Positions 1 to 6,409 of a stretch of DNA of 22,401 nt are shown here, one piece after another. A program made the translations under genes and the position numbers. Each line of letters begins with the position of its first letter. The first letter of the stretch is position 1. This DNA comes from an uncultured Clostridia bacterium (GTDB lineage Bacteria; Bacillota_A; Clostridia; Christensenellales; UBA1242). The stretch spans positions 1-22,401 of the forward strand of contig CANRFP010000012.1 in assembly GCA_947629895.1 (NCBI GenBank), written 5' to 3'. The notes under the pieces were generated by a model, which saw nothing but the letters and a program-made list of their open reading frames with translations, was not told the DNA's origin and did not search any database.

Positions 1-60
1 GTGATTTTGCAAGGTGCGGAAAGGGGCTCGCGGGGAAAACGAATTTTAGCGGTCCGGCAC

Positions 61-135
61 GCCTGAGATTCTTCGCTACGCTCAGAATGACAGCAGAAAA
101 ATGAACCCGAATGACAATGGGCGGGCTGTCCGCGT
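61..135. repeat. GC-rich dispersed intergenic repeat with hairpin
   Basis: The first ~150 bases are clearly richer in G and C than the AT-rich remainder. Within them CTGAG (63-67) and CTCAG (81-85) are inverted, and ATTCT (68-72) is inverted against AGAAT (84-88), so two alternative small stems are possible. Read on the minus strand the core is a CATTCTGAGCGTAGCGAAG-type string, which I recognise as a sequence recurring in intergenic regions of many unrelated bacterial genomes. A second short unit, GAATGACAATGG followed by a G/C-rich stretch, lies at 109-135. No coding frame with a ribosome site is present. That it is dispersed in this genome is inference, because only one copy is in the window. 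Confidence 0.5.
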
Positions 136-191
136 TAAAAATTCTAGTTGTCCCCGCGTAACATTTTCTCTTTTAAATAAATACAATGTAA

Positions 192-213
192 TGTGCAAGC
201 ATTTTAATGCACA
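192..213. promoter_or_regulatory. Inverted repeat upstream of the Cys-rich gene (possible operator)
   Basis: TGTGCA (192-197) and TGCACA (208-213) are perfect inverted arms around an inner GCATT-TT-AATGC palindrome at 199-210. The element lies 45 bases before the start of the Cys/Gly-rich gene at 258. It could be an operator or a 5'-leader hairpin. I could not find a convincing sigma-A -35/-10 pair in 150-257. Confidence 0.25.
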
Positions 214-257
214 AAAAATAAAAGTCGTTTACATAAGAAAATTTTTAGGAGGCACAA

Positions 258-467
258 ATGAACTTTTTCGGAGGCTCAAATTGTGGCAATGTAGGAAATT
301 GTGGTGGCAACAATGATTGCTGCTCCCTTATTTTCTTACTTTTGCTCTTGCAAAACTGCGGATGTGGTTTTGGTGGCTTCAAGGGCGGAGAAATCTGCAT
401 CGACTGTGGAACTCTCTTGTTCTTACTTTTGCTCTCAAACTGCGGAAACAATTCTTGCAACAACTAA
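258..467 (+). CDS. Small Cys/Gly-rich protein with two Leu-rich hydrophobic segments
   Basis: A 69-residue protein starts at ATG 258 behind an AGGAGG ribosome site at 248-253, and a strong terminator follows, so it is a genuine single-gene unit. The N-terminus is Gly/Asn/Cys-rich. Two near-identical blocks follow, each with Cys residues, a run of Leu/Ile/Phe (LIFLLLLLQ and LLFLLLLS) and then NCG. This resembles the short high-cysteine 'chorion-class HCB'-type or sporulation-associated hydrophobic peptides annotated in Firmicutes, but that assignment is tentative. The hydrophobic runs are short (8-9 residues), so they may be membrane-inserting or may drive self-assembly through Cys cross-links. 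Overlapping frames at 101-316, 301-522 and 317-547 have no ribosome site and are shadows. Function unknown. Confidence 0.75.
   Translation: MNFFGGSNCGNVGNCGGNNDCCSLIFLLLLLQNCGCGFGGFKGGEICIDCGTLLFLLLLSNCGNNSCNN
333..446 (+). repeat. In-frame internal direct repeat (87-nt period)
   Basis: The 16-base string TTCTTACTTTTGCTCT occurs at 333-348 and again at 420-435. Both copies are followed by nearly the same bases ending in CTGCGGA (362 and 446). The spacing is 87 nt, exactly 29 codons, so the duplication is in frame and produces the two Leu-rich/NCG blocks of the 69-residue protein. DNA-level identity suggests a recent tandem duplication or strong constraint. Confidence 0.8.
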
Positions 468-470
468 AAC

Positions 471-503
471 AAAAAGTCCTGCCGCTCGCGCAGGATTTTT
501 TTT
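471..503 (+). terminator. Intrinsic terminator of the Cys-rich gene
   Basis: TCCTGC (477-482) pairs with GCAGGA (490-495) around a 7-base loop, followed by a T-run (496-503). An A-run at 471-475 can extend the stem. It lies 3 bases after the stop codon of the 69-residue protein. Confidence 0.9.
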
Positions 504-572
504 ATTTTTATCATTTTTGTAAGAAAAAATGGCAAAAAATCGCTTAAAAACACATTTTTTTTGAAAAAACTC

Positions 573-601
573 TTTACTTTTTCCTTTTTTAATTGTATTA
601 T
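573..601 (+). promoter_or_regulatory. Sigma-A-type promoter for the PH-domain-like gene
   Basis: TTTACT (573-578), a 17-base spacer and TATTAT (596-601) match the -35/-10 consensus well. The predicted start of transcription is near 608, about 19 bases before the ATG at 627, with AGAGAGGTG as ribosome site between them. Confidence 0.65.
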
Positions 602-626
602 TAAACTAAGAGTAGAGAGGTGAAAA

Positions 627-1022
627 ATGAATATTGAGAGAAAATATGGCGATGGAGCAGAACTTGTTTGGGAAGATAGAAAAAGATTTTGTGGCCTGCC
701 ACTTTCTTTTACAAGATATCAACTTGTAAGAAAGCCTGGCGCTTGGTTTAAGATTTTTTCAAATGTGGGGCTGTTGTCATCATCAATCGGTGAAGTTAAC
801 ATTTATCGTATTTGTGACATTGATTTCCGCCAATCTTTGTTTGGAAAACTTTTCAACACGGGCGTCATCACACTATACAGCAATGATGAAACAATGCCAA
901 CTTTTGTTTTAAAGAACATTAAAAATCCATACAGAGTGCGCGATATGATTTCAACATATGTTGAAGAACAAAGAAAACTTTATGGCATCAAACTTACAGA
1001 GTTCCACCGTCACGATGGTTGA
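627..1022 (+). CDS. Bacterial PH-domain-like protein
   Basis: A 131-residue soluble protein starts at ATG 627 behind AGAGAGGTG. The central part reads as a bacterial PH domain (bPH2/YdbS type): beta strands, then an 'I.DIDF.QSLF.KLF..G.ITLYS' type segment, then a 'P.F.LKNIKNPY.VRDMI' closing strand and helix. The -SLFGKLFNTGVI- and KNIKNPYRV motifs are the parts I trust most. There are no transmembrane helices. It stands alone between its own promoter and terminator and ends in TGA, which shows that UGA is a stop codon here. PH-like domains of this type usually mediate protein or membrane association; its partner is unknown. Confidence 0.7.
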   Translation: MNIERKYGDGAELVWEDRKRFCGLPLSFTRYQLVRKPGAWFKIFSNVGLLSSSIGEVNIYRICDIDFRQSLFGKLFNTGVITLYSNDETMPTFVLKNIKNPYRVRDMISTYVEEQRKLYGIKLTEFHRHDG

Positions 1023-1035
1023 TTAAAAAAATTTG

Positions 1036-1061
1036 AAGAACGCGATTTGCGTTCTTTTTTT
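1036..1061 (+). terminator. Intrinsic terminator of the PH-domain-like gene
   Basis: AAGAACGC (1036-1043) pairs perfectly with GCGTTCTT (1049-1056) around a 5-base loop and runs into a T-tract up to 1061. It begins 14 bases after the TGA stop. Confidence 0.92.
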
Positions 1062-1063
1062 AT

Positions 1064-1091
1064 TTGACAAAACATTTTCAAATAGTATAAT
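1064..1091 (+). promoter_or_regulatory. Consensus sigma-A promoter for the YwaF/TMEM164-family gene
   Basis: A perfect TTGACA (1064-1069), a 16-base spacer and a perfect TATAAT (1086-1091). The ATG at 1109 is only 17 bases after the -10 box, so the leader would be about 10 bases, just long enough to carry the TAGGAG ribosome site. The -35 box directly follows the upstream terminator's T-run. Confidence 0.85.
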
Positions 1092-1108
1092 GTTTTATAG
1101 GAGAAAAG

Positions 1109-1888
1109 ATGAATTTCACATTTTATGATTGGTTGATTGAAAACAAAGAAGCGATGGGCGTTGGACCGGGACTGTGGTGTCCGCTGCATATCACCTTAAT
1201 TGTTTTGCTTGCCGCTTGGCTGGTTTGTTTTTGGTTTATTGCCGCAAAACACAAAAAATTTGCTTTAAAACTCACCACTGTTTTGTGTTGGATTATGATT
1301 TTTTCTCGCCTTTTCCGAATGGGGCTTTTGTTTTTCAGTGGAAAACAATCGTTTGTGGAAGTTTTGCCTTGGCATTTGTGCCACCTCATGAGTTTTGTTT
1401 TTCCGCTGTTTTATTTAACCAAAACAAAAAAATTCTTTTTGGCAATTTTGGTTGTAACTTTCTTTGGCGGAATTTTAACCTTTTTGTTTGGTGATTATTA
1501 TTATCTTTCCACTTTATCCTTTTTGCATTATGAAAGTTTGTTTTTGCATTTTGCCATGCCAACTGTTGTTATTGCCTGCCTTGCAACAGGTTATTTCAAA
1601 GTTAGAGTTAAAGATTTTTGGCAACCCGTGCTTGGAATATTTTTGATTGCAGGCTGGTCTATGATAGGCAATCTGCTTGTTAAAGATGCAAACTTTTTAT
1701 ATCTCATGAAAAACGGGTTGCCTTTCAATTTGTTTCGCGGACACAGCCATCTTTTCACATATGCAATACTTTTGCTTGTTATTGCCTTTATCACAATCAC
1801 GCCTTTTTATGTTTATGACAAAATAAAAAAGAAGAAAGAGGACAAATCTTTCTCCATTATTTGGAATGTTTTAACAAATCCACTTTAA
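1109..1888 (+). CDS. YwaF/TMEM164-family integral membrane protein (TIGR02206-like)
   Basis: A 259-residue polytopic membrane protein with about six hydrophobic helices and a lysine-rich cytoplasmic tail (KIKKKKEDK near residues 237-245). The family signature is the segment LPWHLCHL, giving His89, Cys91 and His92, with a second conserved-looking His147 in LHFAMP. This matches the TIGR02206/YwaF membrane family related to eukaryotic TMEM164. Human TMEM164 is reported to be an acyltransferase acting on ether phospholipids through a cysteine. Whether the bacterial protein shares that chemistry is inference, but Cys and His residues are present in the right kind of context. The start is supported by TAGGAG at 1097-1102. 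Its stop (1886-1888) directly abuts the stop of the convergent DUF1667 gene, with no terminator between them. Confidence 0.75.
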   Translation: MNFTFYDWLIENKEAMGVGPGLWCPLHITLIVLLAAWLVCFWFIAAKHKKFALKLTTVLCWIMIFSRLFRMGLLFFSGKQSFVEVLPWHLCHLMSFVFPLFYLTKTKKFFLAILVVTFFGGILTFLFGDYYYLSTLSFLHYESLFLHFAMPTVVIACLATGYFKVRVKDFWQPVLGIFLIAGWSMIGNLLVKDANFLYLMKNGLPFNLFRGHSHLFTYAILLLVIAFITITPFYVYDKIKKKKEDKSFSIIWNVLTNPL

Positions 1889-2224
1889 TCAATTTGCGGT
1901 GACAATCACATCTGCGCCCGTGTTTAAAACATTTTTAATTATCACTTGCCCAAACTTGGCATCTTTGAGCCTTAATTTTTCAATCTCTTGCACGCAGGCA
2001 AACATCAACTTTTTTGGGATTGGTTTGTTTGTTTTGCACGAGCGAACACCTTTTGCCGTTTTCACAGAAGTGGTCACAATGCGCTTTGGAGCGGTTAGTT
2101 CCTCTTGGGCGAAAGTCACGCCACGATTGCAACTGTTTCCCGTCACAGAAATTTTGTCGCCCACTTTTGAAACTGTAAGTTCGCATCCCATTGGGCACAT
2201 AATACAAATCATTTTTCTTTCCAT
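1889..2224 (-). CDS. DUF1667 protein, partner of anaerobic glycerol-3-phosphate dehydrogenase
   Basis: A 111-residue protein with an N-terminal CIMCPMGC motif and a later GNSCNRG, followed by the strongly conserved-looking 'E.L.APKR..TT.VK' block. This is the DUF1667 family, typically the last gene after GlpA- and GlpB-like flavoproteins in Clostridia and related anaerobes. The four Cys residues suggest a metal or Fe-S site. I chose the ATG at 2224 because AAGGGG at 2230-2235 sits at proper spacing from it; the GTG at 2230 overlaps that ribosome site. The gene starts 10 bases after the stop of the GlpB-like frame, so it is the third cistron of the operon. It ends in TGA at 1889-1891, flush with the convergent gene. 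Confidence 0.85.
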   Translation of the reverse strand: MERKMICIMCPMGCELTVSKVGDKISVTGNSCNRGVTFAQEELTAPKRIVTTSVKTAKGVRSCKTNKPIPKKLMFACVQEIEKLRLKDAKFGQVIIKNVLNTGADVIVTAN

Positions 2225-2233
2225 ACTCACCCC

Positions 2234-2440
2234 TTATTCAATTGAAAGTGTAATTTTTTCAGTTGCACCGCTTTTATCAAACTCAAAACTGCCCATTTCG
2301 CCCGGCACGCCAGCATAAACAAACTTTTTGCCCAAAATAACATCTCTGCACTTTGCCACAATCGTCTGTTTTACAACTTTTCTTTTCAGCCTAAATTTAA
2401 ACTCCACTTTGCCGCTTCCCTCATAAATTGTGCTTGGCAA
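2234..2440 (-). pseudogene. Detached C-terminal part of the frameshifted GlpB-like oxidoreductase
   Basis: This frame encodes about 68 residues (PSTIYEGSGKVEFKFRL then 'VI..KKFVYAGVPGEMGSFEF') that look like the C-terminal beta domain normally fused to this type of FAD oxidoreductase. It has no ribosome site of its own. Its first codon (TTG at 2440) lies inside the coding part of the upstream frame. Adding one base to the 4-base A-run at 2439-2442 (T-run on the coding strand) joins it smoothly, giving GKLPMFLPSTIYEGSG. It then runs to a TAA (2234-2236) just before the DUF1667 ribosome site, as an operon gene should. Confidence 0.75.
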
Positions 2441-3408
2441 AACATTGGAAGTTTTCCTTGTGCATAAAGGCTTGCAAATTTTCCAGCAAGTTGGGCTTCC
2501 AAAGCCACATTGTCCACAAGGTCATGAACATGCAAAATGTTTCCGCACGAAAACAGCCATTCTTTGTCCGTTTGATAGAACTCATTCACAATCGCACCAT
2601 TTGTCACCCGAGAAGTTGAAACAAAATCCGCCAAATTCATTTCTGGAATAAGCCCAACCGAAAGCACTATTGTGTCACACTTCAAAAACTTTTTTGTGCT
2701 TTCAATAGGTGCAAAATTTTCGTCAACTTGGCCATAATACACCCCTTCCACGTGGTCCGTTCCAACAACCTCAAAAATTGTGGTTTGAAACAAAAGTGGA
2801 ATGTTAAAATCTTCAAGGCACTGCATTATGTTTCTTCTAAGCCCACTTGAAGTTTTGTTTATTTCAAGCACCGCATGCACCTTTGCTCCTTCAAGCGTCA
2901 GGCGTCTTGCCATGATAAGCCCAATGTCGCCACTTCCCAAAATGACAACATCCTTGCCAACCATTTTTCCGTCTATGTTTATCATTTTTTGCACAGTGCC
3001 TGCCGTCAAGATGCCCATTGGGCGAGTGCCACAAAGGCTGATGTTCCCTGCCGTTCGCTCTCTGCATCCCATTGCCAAAACAACCGCTTTTGCTTTTATT
3101 GTTGCAACCCCAACGCTGCCGCTAACTTCAACTTTTCCTTCTTCAATTTTTGTGACAAGCGTGTTTAAAAGAACTTTTATATTCTTGTCCGCCTCAACTT
3201 CAAGCCTAAGGCGATGAGCAAATTCTGGGCCTGTTAACTCCTCCTGAAAAAGATGCAGCCCAAATCCGTTGTGGATGCACTGATTGAGTATGCCGCCAAG
3301 CGTGCCGTCTCTCTCCACCAAAATAACTTTGCTCCCGTTTTTTGATGCAGAAAGCGCCGCGCTCATGCCTGCCGGCCCGCCTCCAATAACCAAAACATCT
3401 GTGTTCAT
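2386..3408 (-). CDS. GlpB-like NAD(P)/FAD-dependent oxidoreductase, frameshifted near its C-terminus
   Basis: A pyridine-nucleotide-disulphide-type flavoprotein associated with anaerobic glycerol-3-phosphate dehydrogenase. It begins with a clear FAD-binding fold (DVLVIGGGPAGMSAALSA, residues ~4-21), followed by LGGILNQCIHNGFG, typical of this subfamily. A second Rossmann motif (VVILGSGDIG) lies mid-protein, and a CGN...VHDLVD...EAQLAG segment near the end is typical of the FAD domain. The ATG overlaps the upstream stop as ATGA at 3405-3408, so translation is coupled. The frame runs off into unrelated residues (FCQAQFMREAAKW...) after about position 2440 and stops at 2386, while the expected C-terminal domain continues in the next frame to 2234. 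The intact gene would therefore be 2234-3408. A real mutation or an assembly error could explain it; the FAD and NAD domains are unaffected. Confidence 0.85.
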   Translation of the reverse strand: MNTDVLVIGGGPAGMSAALSASKNGSKVILVERDGTLGGILNQCIHNGFGLHLFQEELTGPEFAHRLRLEVEADKNIKVLLNTLVTKIEEGKVEVSGSVGVATIKAKAVVLAMGCRERTAGNISLCGTRPMGILTAGTVQKMINIDGKMVGKDVVILGSGDIGLIMARRLTLEGAKVHAVLEINKTSSGLRRNIMQCLEDFNIPLLFQTTIFEVVGTDHVEGVYYGQVDENFAPIESTKKFLKCDTIVLSVGLIPEMNLADFVSTSRVTNGAIVNEFYQTDKEWLFSCGNILHVHDLVDNVALEAQLAGKFASLYAQGKLPMFCQAQFMREAAKWSLNLG

Positions 3409-4823
3409 TTTCCACTCCTTATGTCGCCGATTGCAACATTGCTTCCGCGATTTTCTTTTATCACCTCTTCATAGGCAATTTTGCGCTTTTCCATTATTGT
3501 TTTAACAACTTTGGTGAAGCAAAATCCGCCTTGACATCTGCCCATTCCAGCGTTTGTTCTTCTTTTAACTCCATCCACAGAGCGCACTTTAAGTGGCCTT
3601 GACAAAGCCATAAGCACATCACCTTTTGTTATGTTTTCACACTTGCAAACAATTTGACGGTAATTTTCATCCTCTTTTGCAAGTTCAATTTGTGTTTTTC
3701 TGTCCAAATCTTTGAAAAGCGTGTATTTTGGCAAAGTTTTCAAATTTTTCTTTTCAACATCTTTAAAGCCTAAAAGTTCCACAACCATTTCCGCGATTGC
3801 TGGCGCACTTGTAAGCCCCGGCGAACAAATTCCTGCCACATTGATTGCCCCGTCAACTTTTTTGGAGCGTTCAATAACAAAATCCTCGCCGCAAATCACT
3901 CTCACGCCGGCAAATTCTCTTATTGCGTGGCGAAAATTTATGCCGTCAAAAATAAGCGCCGATTTTTGCTTTATGCTTGCAAGCCCCTGATAAGTTGTTT
4001 CTTTTGTGCCACGATTTTCTTCACTTGTTGGCCCAACAAGATAGTTGCCGTCAACCGTTGGAGTTATCAAAACCCCTTTCCCAATTTTTGTTGGAAGAGG
4101 AAAAAGTGTGTGACGAGCATTTAAGTTGTAATTTTTGTCAAAAACAAAATATTCCCCGCGCCTAAATTCCAATTTTTTGCGCTCTGTTCCCAAAATTTTT
4201 GCAACATCGTTATAGCCACTTCCCGCACAATTTATCACTTTTTTCGCAAAAAATGCACTTTTTTTCGTTTTTATTTCAAAAATTTCGCCATTTTTTGTGC
4301 AAGAAGTTAAATCTTCTTCCAAAAATATTTTTGCACCATTCAAAATTGCCTCATCGGCAAGAGCAATTGTGAGCATATATGGGCTGACTATTGCAGACGT
4401 TGGTGCATACAAACCAACCGTCACCGATTTGTTTATGTTTGGTTCAAGTTCAAGAATTTGCTCCCGATTTAAAATCTCAACCTTCACGCCGTTTTGCTTT
4501 CCGCGCTCATAAAGATTTTCCACCATTTCGCGATTGTCGCCCAGCACAAGCGCCCCACATTTTTTGTATGGAACATTCAACCTCTTGCAAAGAGCTGGAA
4601 AAAGTTTGCTTCCTTGAATGTTCAATTTGGCTTTAAGCGTTCCCGGCAGTGGGTCATAACCCGCGTGGACAATTCCGCTGTTTGCTTTGCTTGCTCCCGT
4701 TGCAACATCGCTTGCTTTGTCAATTAAAACAGCCTTTTTGCCAATGCGCGTGAGTTTGTTGAGAATGGCACAGCCCACAACTCCACCACCAACAATCAAA
4801 ACATCATAAATTTTATCTTCCAT
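3405..4823 (-). CDS. glpA: GlpA-like FAD-dependent oxidoreductase with BFD-type [2Fe-2S] domain
   Basis: A DAO-family flavoprotein of about 472 residues that probably oxidises sn-glycerol-3-phosphate to dihydroxyacetone phosphate. The FAD-binding motif DVLIVGGGVVGCAILNKL is N-terminal, followed by ATGASKANSGIVHAGYD, typical of GlpA/LhgO-like enzymes. The C-terminal BFD domain has the cysteine pattern CKC at residues 393/395 and C...C at 430/435 within RCQGGFC, which should ligate a [2Fe-2S] cluster. I prefer the ATG at 4823 over 4829 because AAGG (4830-4833) is directly against the upstream ATG and properly spaced from the second. It is the first gene of a GlpA-GlpB-DUF1667 operon divergent from glycerol kinase. 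L-2-hydroxyglutarate-type oxidase activity is the main alternative, but the context favours glycerol-3-phosphate. Confidence 0.85.
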   Translation of the reverse strand: MEDKIYDVLIVGGGVVGCAILNKLTRIGKKAVLIDKASDVATGASKANSGIVHAGYDPLPGTLKAKLNIQGSKLFPALCKRLNVPYKKCGALVLGDNREMVENLYERGKQNGVKVEILNREQILELEPNINKSVTVGLYAPTSAIVSPYMLTIALADEAILNGAKIFLEEDLTSCTKNGEIFEIKTKKSAFFAKKVINCAGSGYNDVAKILGTERKKLEFRRGEYFVFDKNYNLNARHTLFPLPTKIGKGVLITPTVDGNYLVGPTSEENRGTKETTYQGLASIKQKSALIFDGINFRHAIREFAGVRVICGEDFVIERSKKVDGAINVAGICSPGLTSAPAIAEMVVELLGFKDVEKKNLKTLPKYTLFKDLDRKTQIELAKEDENYRQIVCKCENITKGDVLMALSRPLKVRSVDGVKRRTNAGMGRCQGGFCFTKVVKTIMEKRKIAYEEVIKENRGSNVAIGDIRSGK

Positions 4824-4839
4824 AATCATCCTTTTTGTT

Positions 4840-4869
4840 ATTTTAATCTTTTAATGTAAAATTTGTCAA
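4840..4869 (-). promoter_or_regulatory. Promoter of the GlpA-GlpB-DUF1667 operon
   Basis: On the minus strand TTGACA (4869-4864), an 18-base spacer and TAAAAT (4845-4840). Transcription would begin near 4833, leaving only about 10 bases to the ATG at 4823, another very short leader as at 1064-1109. The 4830-4944 intergenic region must also contain the divergent glycerol kinase promoter. Candidates there, such as TAAAAT at 4919-4924, have no good -35, and I see no obvious inverted repeat that would mark a GlpP/GlpR operator. Confidence 0.6.
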
Positions 4870-4944
4870 ATAAAACAAAATCTTTTGCATTTTGTTTTTA
4901 ATAAAGAATTTGTTGTGTTAAAATATTTTATATATGGAGGATGA

Positions 4945-6399
4945 ATGAGAAAGTTTGTTTTAGGACTTGATGAAGGAACAACAAATTTGAAAGCAGCGCT
5001 TTTTGATGTTTCAAAAATGGACATTGTGGACAGCGAAAAGCGCTCTTTAAAAAGATTTTTGCCACATGACGCTTGGGTGGAACAAGATGCAGAGGAAATT
5101 TACAAAAAAATTGTCGCCGCAAGCCGCGCACTTTTGAAAAGAAATGAGGTGAAAAAAGAAGAACTGCTTGGCGTGTCACTAACCAATCAGCGCGAAACGG
5201 TTGTTGCGTGGGATAGGCAAACGGGGAAGCCAATTTACAATGCAATTGTGTGGCAATGCCGAAGAACAACCAATTACATCAAATCGCTTTCTCAAAAACG
5301 AAAAGAAAAAATAAAAGAACTCACCGGGCTTATTCCAAATCCTTATTTCAGCGCCAGCAAATTTAAGTGGATTTTGGAAAATGTTAAGGATGCGAAAAAA
5401 CTTTTAAAACAAAACCGGCTTTGTTTTGGAACAATTGACAGTTTTTTGATTTTTAGATTAACCAAAAACCATTTCACCGACACCACAAATGCAAGCCGAA
5501 CAATGCTTATGAATTTGAAAACTTTGGATTGGGATGATGAACTTTTGAAAATTTTCAAAATCCCAAAACAAACCTTGCCAAAAATTTTGCCTTGCGACAG
5601 CGACTTTGGAGAAATCAAACCTTTTATTGGCGCACATCTTAGAGCAGTCATTGGTGACCAGCAATCCAGCATGATTGGGCAGTCGGCAGTGGACAAAAAT
5701 GAATGCAAAGTAACCTTTGGCACGGGCGGATTTGTGCTTTTGAATGTTGGAAACAACGCAAACAAGCGCCTGCCAAATTTGCTAACAACCGTTGCTCACA
5801 CTTTGAATGGAAAAACGGAATATGCAATTGAAGGCAGCATATACAGTGCGTGCAGCGCAATAAATTTTCTGCAAGACAATTTTTCGTTTTTCACTGATGT
5901 GAAAACAACAGCAAAAATGGCGTTGAGTTTGCCTTCAAATGAAAATGTTTATTTTGTTCCCGCGTTCACCGGGCTTGGCGCTCCTTATTGGAAAGATGAA
6001 GCGCGAGGAATGATTGTTGGCATGACTTTTGACACAAAAAAAGAGCATATTGTTCGCGCATGTTTGGAAAGCATGGTTTACAACACAAAGGACATTTTGG
6101 ATGAAATAAAACGTGCCGGGCTTGTGCCAAAATTTTTGAGTGTGGATGGCGGAGGAAGTCAAAACGAATTTGTTTTGCAATTTTTGTCAGACATCTTAAA
6201 TCAAGAAATTGTGAAAAGCGCCTTTTCGGACGCCACAATATTAGGTGCAATTTATGTTGCTTTAATTTCATTGCAGGAGGCAACAAAAGAACAGATTAAA
6301 CAGTTGTCACTTGGAAAAAATAAATATAATCCAAAAATTTCAGAAACTGAAAGACGAAAAAATTTGAATGGCTGGAAAAAAGCGTTAAACAAAATTTAG
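4945..6399 (+). CDS. glpK: Glycerol kinase
   Basis: An FGGY-family kinase of 484 residues that phosphorylates glycerol to sn-glycerol-3-phosphate using ATP in the cytoplasm. The ATP-phosphate loop is LDEGTTNLKAALFD, where most glycerol kinases have DQGTTS. The glycerol-binding signature residues are all present: Arg-Glu in TNQRETVVAWD, Tyr in NPYFSASKFKWIL, Asp in GDQQSSMIGQ and Phe in FGTGGF. C-terminal VDGGGSQNEFVLQFLSDIL matches the family. It is slightly shorter than the usual ~500 residues, with a compact loop before GDQQ. GGAGG at 4936-4940 precedes the ATG. The stop TAG overlaps the ribosome site of the lipase gene, so the two are co-translated. It is divergent from the glycerol-3-phosphate dehydrogenase operon. 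No GlpF transporter is visible. Confidence 0.93.
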   Translation: MRKFVLGLDEGTTNLKAALFDVSKMDIVDSEKRSLKRFLPHDAWVEQDAEEIYKKIVAASRALLKRNEVKKEELLGVSLTNQRETVVAWDRQTGKPIYNAIVWQCRRTTNYIKSLSQKRKEKIKELTGLIPNPYFSASKFKWILENVKDAKKLLKQNRLCFGTIDSFLIFRLTKNHFTDTTNASRTMLMNLKTLDWDDELLKIFKIPKQTLPKILPCDSDFGEIKPFIGAHLRAVIGDQQSSMIGQSAVDKNECKVTFGTGGFVLLNVGNNANKRLPNLLTTVAHTLNGKTEYAIEGSIYSACSAINFLQDNFSFFTDVKTTAKMALSLPSNENVYFVPAFTGLGAPYWKDEARGMIVGMTFDTKKEHIVRACLESMVYNTKDILDEIKRAGLVPKFLSVDGGGSQNEFVLQFLSDILNQEIVKSAFSDATILGAIYVALISLQEATKEQIKQLSLGKNKYNPKISETERRKNLNGWKKALNKI

Positions 6400-6409
6400 G
6401 AGGGAAAAC

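Noticed and set aside
258..467. Lantibiotic or bacteriocin precursor reading of the Cys-rich peptide
   Set aside because: There is no leader-like N-terminus, double-Gly cleavage motif, modification enzyme or transporter nearby.
101..547. Overlapping plus-strand frames at 101-316, 301-522 and 317-547
   Set aside because: They lack ribosome sites, overlap the well-supported 69-residue gene or run through its terminator, and give no recognisable protein.
2386..2460. Programmed -1 frameshifting to join the two parts of the GlpB-like protein
   Set aside because: The site reads ATG TTT TGC, not a standard X XXY YYZ heptamer, and I see no obvious downstream pseudoknot. A single-base change or assembly error is simpler.
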